Source: an uncultured Ulvibacter sp. (GTDB taxonomy: Bacteria > Bacteroidota > Bacteroidia > Flavobacteriales > Flavobacteriaceae). From it: DNA of 64,000 bases. The notes beneath the pieces were generated by a model, which saw only the letters and a program-made list of their open reading frames with translations, made no database searches and was not told the DNA's origin. Both the position numbers and the translations under genes were made by a program. Below are positions 61,913 to 64,000 of the stretch, in pieces; position 1 is the stretch's first letter, and each line of letters starts with the position of its first letter. The stretch lies in contig CAJXZB010000006.1 in assembly GCA_913063405.1 (NCBI GenBank), positions 62,001 to 126,000 of the forward strand, written 5' to 3'.

Positions 61913-63472
61913 ATGAAAAACACTATAAAATTTTTAATAGGCTTAGCAACTATCGGGTTGGTAAGTTGTGACGCGGAATTTGAAAATTCTGTGTCTGACG
62001 ATGGGTTTTACTCAAATGGAACGGCAGATTTTTCTAACTATGTTGCAGTAGGTAATTCACTTACGGCTGGATACGCTGATGGAGCCTTATATATTACTGG
62101 ACAAGAAAATTCGTATCCTAACATAATGGCACAACAATTTGCTTTTGCAGGTGGAGGTGAATTTACCCAACCATTAATGAATGACAATACTGGAGGTTTG
62201 CTATTAGGCGGTAATCAGGTTTTTGAAAACAGATTTGTTTTAGCGGTAGATGCAGACGGAAATCCTGGACCTGTACGTCTTGAGGGAACCCCTACAACTA
62301 CGGTATCGGGAAGTGCAGTTGGACCCTTCAATAATATGGGAGTGCCAGGAGCGAAAAGTTTTCACCTAAGCGCTAATGGATACGGAACGGCAAATCCTTG
62401 GTTTGGTCGTTTTCAAACGAGTGCCGGTGCTTCTGTTATTGCAGATGCAGCATCAATGAGTCCAACGTTCTTTAGTTTGTGGATTGGCAATAATGATATT
62501 TTAAGTTATGCTACTTCAGGTGGAGCTGGGGTTGATCAATTAGGAAACCTTGATCCATCTACATATGGAGATAATGATATTACAGATCCAAATGTATTCG
62601 CGGCGGCTTACAGCGGTCAAGTGGATGCTTTAATGGCAGGAGGTGCTAAGGGAGTATTAATAAATCTTGCAGATGTTACCTCAATTCCTTTTTTCACTAC
62701 TGTTCCTTTTGCGCCTTTGAGCCCATTGGATCCAAATTTTGGACCTCAAATACCAACACTTAATGCGACCTATGCTCAATTAAATGGGGCGTTTGCATTT
62801 CTTGGAGTTCCTGAAAGATCAATTGTATTCTCTCAAACTGCAGCGAGTGCTGTTGTTGTGAATGATGAATCATTGGCAAATATTTCAGATCAATTGACTC
62901 AAGTATTGATTGGTGGAGGACTTGATACGCTTACTGCTACTTTATTTGGTCAACAATATGGTCAAGCAAGACAAGCCAACTCAGGTGACTTGATGACATT
63001 AACTAGTTTGCCTGTGATTGGACAACTTAATCAAGTTAGATTTGATCAATTACTGGCATTAGGCTTACCAGCAGAACAAGCTGGACAGTTATCAGTTAAT
63101 GGAGTGACTTTCCCTATGGAAGATCAATATGTATTGGTGCCGGCAGAACAGGCTAGTATAGCAGCCGCTGCGGCTGCCTTTAATGGTACTATTGAAGCAA
63201 TCGCCGAAACCAATGATCTTGGTTTTGTTGATGCGAAAACTGCTTTGGCAGAAGTTGCTGCAACTGGTGTTGCATTTGATGGAGGTACGTTGACATCTCA
63301 ATTTGTAACTGGAGGGGCTTTCTCTCTTGACGGTGTTCATCCAACTCCAAGGGGGTATGCTTATACAGCGAACCTTATTATCGATGTTATTAATAGAAAG
63401 TACGATGCTACCATTCCTATGGTAGCAATTGGGAATTATGCAACAGTATCTGCACATAATAACGGAGGATAA
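61913..63472 (+). CDS. SGNH/GDSL-family lipoprotein
   Basis: A 519-residue surface or periplasmic lipoprotein with lipobox GLVSC (C19). SGNH hydrolase blocks are visible: I, GNSLTAGY with nucleophile S49 (GDSL with Asp replaced by Asn); III, GNND; V, DGVHPTPRG with catalytic Asp and His. Ala/Gln-rich segments fill the middle. The ATG at 61913 is chosen over a TTG at 61895 because it gives the lipoprotein signal. Paired with the upstream FadL-type channel. Confidence 0.88.
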   Translation: MKNTIKFLIGLATIGLVSCDAEFENSVSDDGFYSNGTADFSNYVAVGNSLTAGYADGALYITGQENSYPNIMAQQFAFAGGGEFTQPLMNDNTGGLLLGGNQVFENRFVLAVDADGNPGPVRLEGTPTTTVSGSAVGPFNNMGVPGAKSFHLSANGYGTANPWFGRFQTSAGASVIADAASMSPTFFSLWIGNNDILSYATSGGAGVDQLGNLDPSTYGDNDITDPNVFAAAYSGQVDALMAGGAKGVLINLADVTSIPFFTTVPFAPLSPLDPNFGPQIPTLNATYAQLNGAFAFLGVPERSIVFSQTAASAVVVNDESLANISDQLTQVLIGGGLDTLTATLFGQQYGQARQANSGDLMTLTSLPVIGQLNQVRFDQLLALGLPAEQAGQLSVNGVTFPMEDQYVLVPAEQASIAAAAAAFNGTIEAIAETNDLGFVDAKTALAEVAATGVAFDGGTLTSQFVTGGAFSLDGVHPTPRGYAYTANLIIDVINRKYDATIPMVAIGNYATVSAHNNGG

Positions 63473-63498
63473 AAAATAGTCCTTTCCAAATATTATAG

Positions 63499-63529
63499 CC
63501 GTCCCGCCTTTTGGCAGGGCGGTTTTTTT
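63499..63529 (+). terminator. Terminator after the SGNH gene
   Basis: CCGTCCCGCC (63499-63508) and GGCAGGGCGG (63513-63522) pair with one wobble and one mismatch, followed by seven Ts. Confidence 0.85.
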
Positions 63530-63555
63530 ATCTTTAAGTTCTAAATCAAAAATTT

Positions 63556-63900
63556 ATGAAGATGCTCTTAAGATTATTGTTGACGGCTGTAGCGGTGGTT
63601 ATTTTAGCAAAGATGTTGCCCGGAGTTGCTGTTGAAGGATATATCTCCGCCATTATAGTAGCAGTCGTTCTCGGGTTGCTGAGATTGATTGTAAAACCTA
63701 TACTAGTGGTTTTAACCTTTCCCGTGACCATTATCACACTTGGGTTGTTTCTTCTTGTAATTAATGCTGTAATTATCCTTCTGGCGGATTATTTTGTTGA
63801 TGGCTTTGCTGTTCGGAACATCTGGTGGGCGCTGCTTTTCAGCTTATTGCTTTCTTTTCTGCAATCTATATTGCATTCCATCCTCAAAAAGGATAAATAA
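63556..63900 (+). CDS. Phage holin family / DUF-type small membrane protein
   Basis: A 114-residue protein with about four hydrophobic helices and the pattern VVLGLLRLIVKPILVVLTFPVTIITLGLF, typical of the chromosomal 'phage holin family' proteins (YvlD-like). These are not prophage-associated in most genomes. No phage genes are nearby. Function unknown. Confidence 0.88.
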   Translation: MKMLLRLLLTAVAVVILAKMLPGVAVEGYISAIIVAVVLGLLRLIVKPILVVLTFPVTIITLGLFLLVINAVIILLADYFVDGFAVRNIWWALLFSLLLSFLQSILHSILKKDK

Positions 63901-63925
63901 ATACCTGAATTACAGCCTGTAAAAG

Positions 63926-63957
63926 TTTGTTGTGTTGCTTAAAAAATTATACTTTTG
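63926..63957 (+). promoter_or_regulatory. Consensus promoter at window end
   Basis: TTTG (63926-63929), exactly 20-nt spacer, TACTTTTG (63950-63957): the best promoter match in the window. It drives a gene that starts at or beyond the window edge. Confidence 0.75.
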
Positions 63958-63975
63958 CAACCCAAAAAATTCACA

Positions 63976-64000
63976 TTGAAATTTTTCAGAAAAGATGAAT
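63976..64000 (+). CDS. Possible start of a gene cut by the window end
   Basis: A TTG at 63976 followed by KFFRKDE in frame, 18 nt after a consensus promoter. Only eight codons are visible, so neither the start nor the product can be settled. Confidence 0.3.

Noticed and set aside
63556-63900. Holin annotation as a sign of prophage
   Set aside because: The surrounding genes are ordinary chromosomal genes; this family is widespread outside phages.
1-64000. CRISPR, IS elements, tRNA or rRNA genes
   Set aside because: No regular direct repeats, transposase-like frames or cloverleaf-like sequence were recognised by eye; a covariance search could still find a small RNA.

Overview
The window is a gene-dense, AT-rich stretch of a Bacteroidota chromosome, almost certainly a member of the Flavobacteriaceae. 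Evidence from the sequence: type IX secretion and gliding genes (sprA, a PorP/SprF protein, remB), an alternative complex III plus cytochrome oxidase locus, 'TAnnTTTG' type -7 promoter boxes with TTG about 20 nt upstream, very weak ribosome binding sites, and several TTG/GTG starts. No prophage, insertion sequence, CRISPR array, rRNA or tRNA was recognised.

Layout. 1-3.9 kb: end of the actF-coxB-coxA respiratory operon. 3.9-6.1 kb: a reverse-strand DUF5916 outer-membrane protein. 6.2-9.5 kb: ruvB, a cytochrome P450 and queG, tightly packed. 9.6-12.9 kb: a beta-barrel protein and malic enzyme maeB. 12.9-25.6 kb: ruvA-sprA-gcvH-vanZ, two tandem TonB genes and remB, the surface/motility block. 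25.6-26.7 kb: a periplasmic metallo-beta-lactamase-fold enzyme. 26.7-32.1 kb: heme-O synthase, two subunit III proteins, subunit IV, then a set of oxidase-assembly factors (a cysteine-free Sco-like protein, canonical SCO, DUF420/CtaM-like, a tiny CxxC membrane protein). 32.2-40.1 kb: a MacAB-TolC-type efflux operon ending in tsaB. 40.1-44.7 kb: a decayed gene fragment, a secreted protein, a DUF255 thioredoxin-like lipoprotein, dodecin and an Nfu-type Fe-S scaffold. 44.7-50.5 kb: a frameshifted small secreted protein, PorP/SprF, a VWA lipoprotein and a TPR-LytS/LytTR two-component pair. 50.5-59 kb: gamma carbonic anhydrase, murI and the envelope operon CBS-nadK-DUF6089-uppS-bamA-ompH-ompH. 59-64 kb: pdxJ, an alpha/beta hydrolase, a FadL-type channel with an SGNH lipoprotein, and a holin-like membrane protein.

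How the genes work together: respiration (menaquinol to ACIII to cytochrome oxidase) is split between the first locus and the 26.7-32.1 kb locus, which supplies the remaining subunits, heme and probably copper insertion. Envelope construction (BamA, two Skp/OmpH chaperones, UppS, MurI) and T9SS/gliding export (SprA, PorP/SprF, RemB, TonB) form the second theme.

Most interesting observations: the N-terminus of RemB looks like the C-terminal domain of its two TonB neighbours; a cysteine-free Sco paralogue and a tiny CxxC protein sit in an otherwise canonical oxidase-assembly cluster; two hidden broken genes (a C-terminal paralogue fragment at 40.07-40.27 kb, and a 1-nt frameshift at about 44.95 kb); and an over-represented near-palindrome CTTCSGAAG. 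All product calls are from reading the sequence; no database search was possible.
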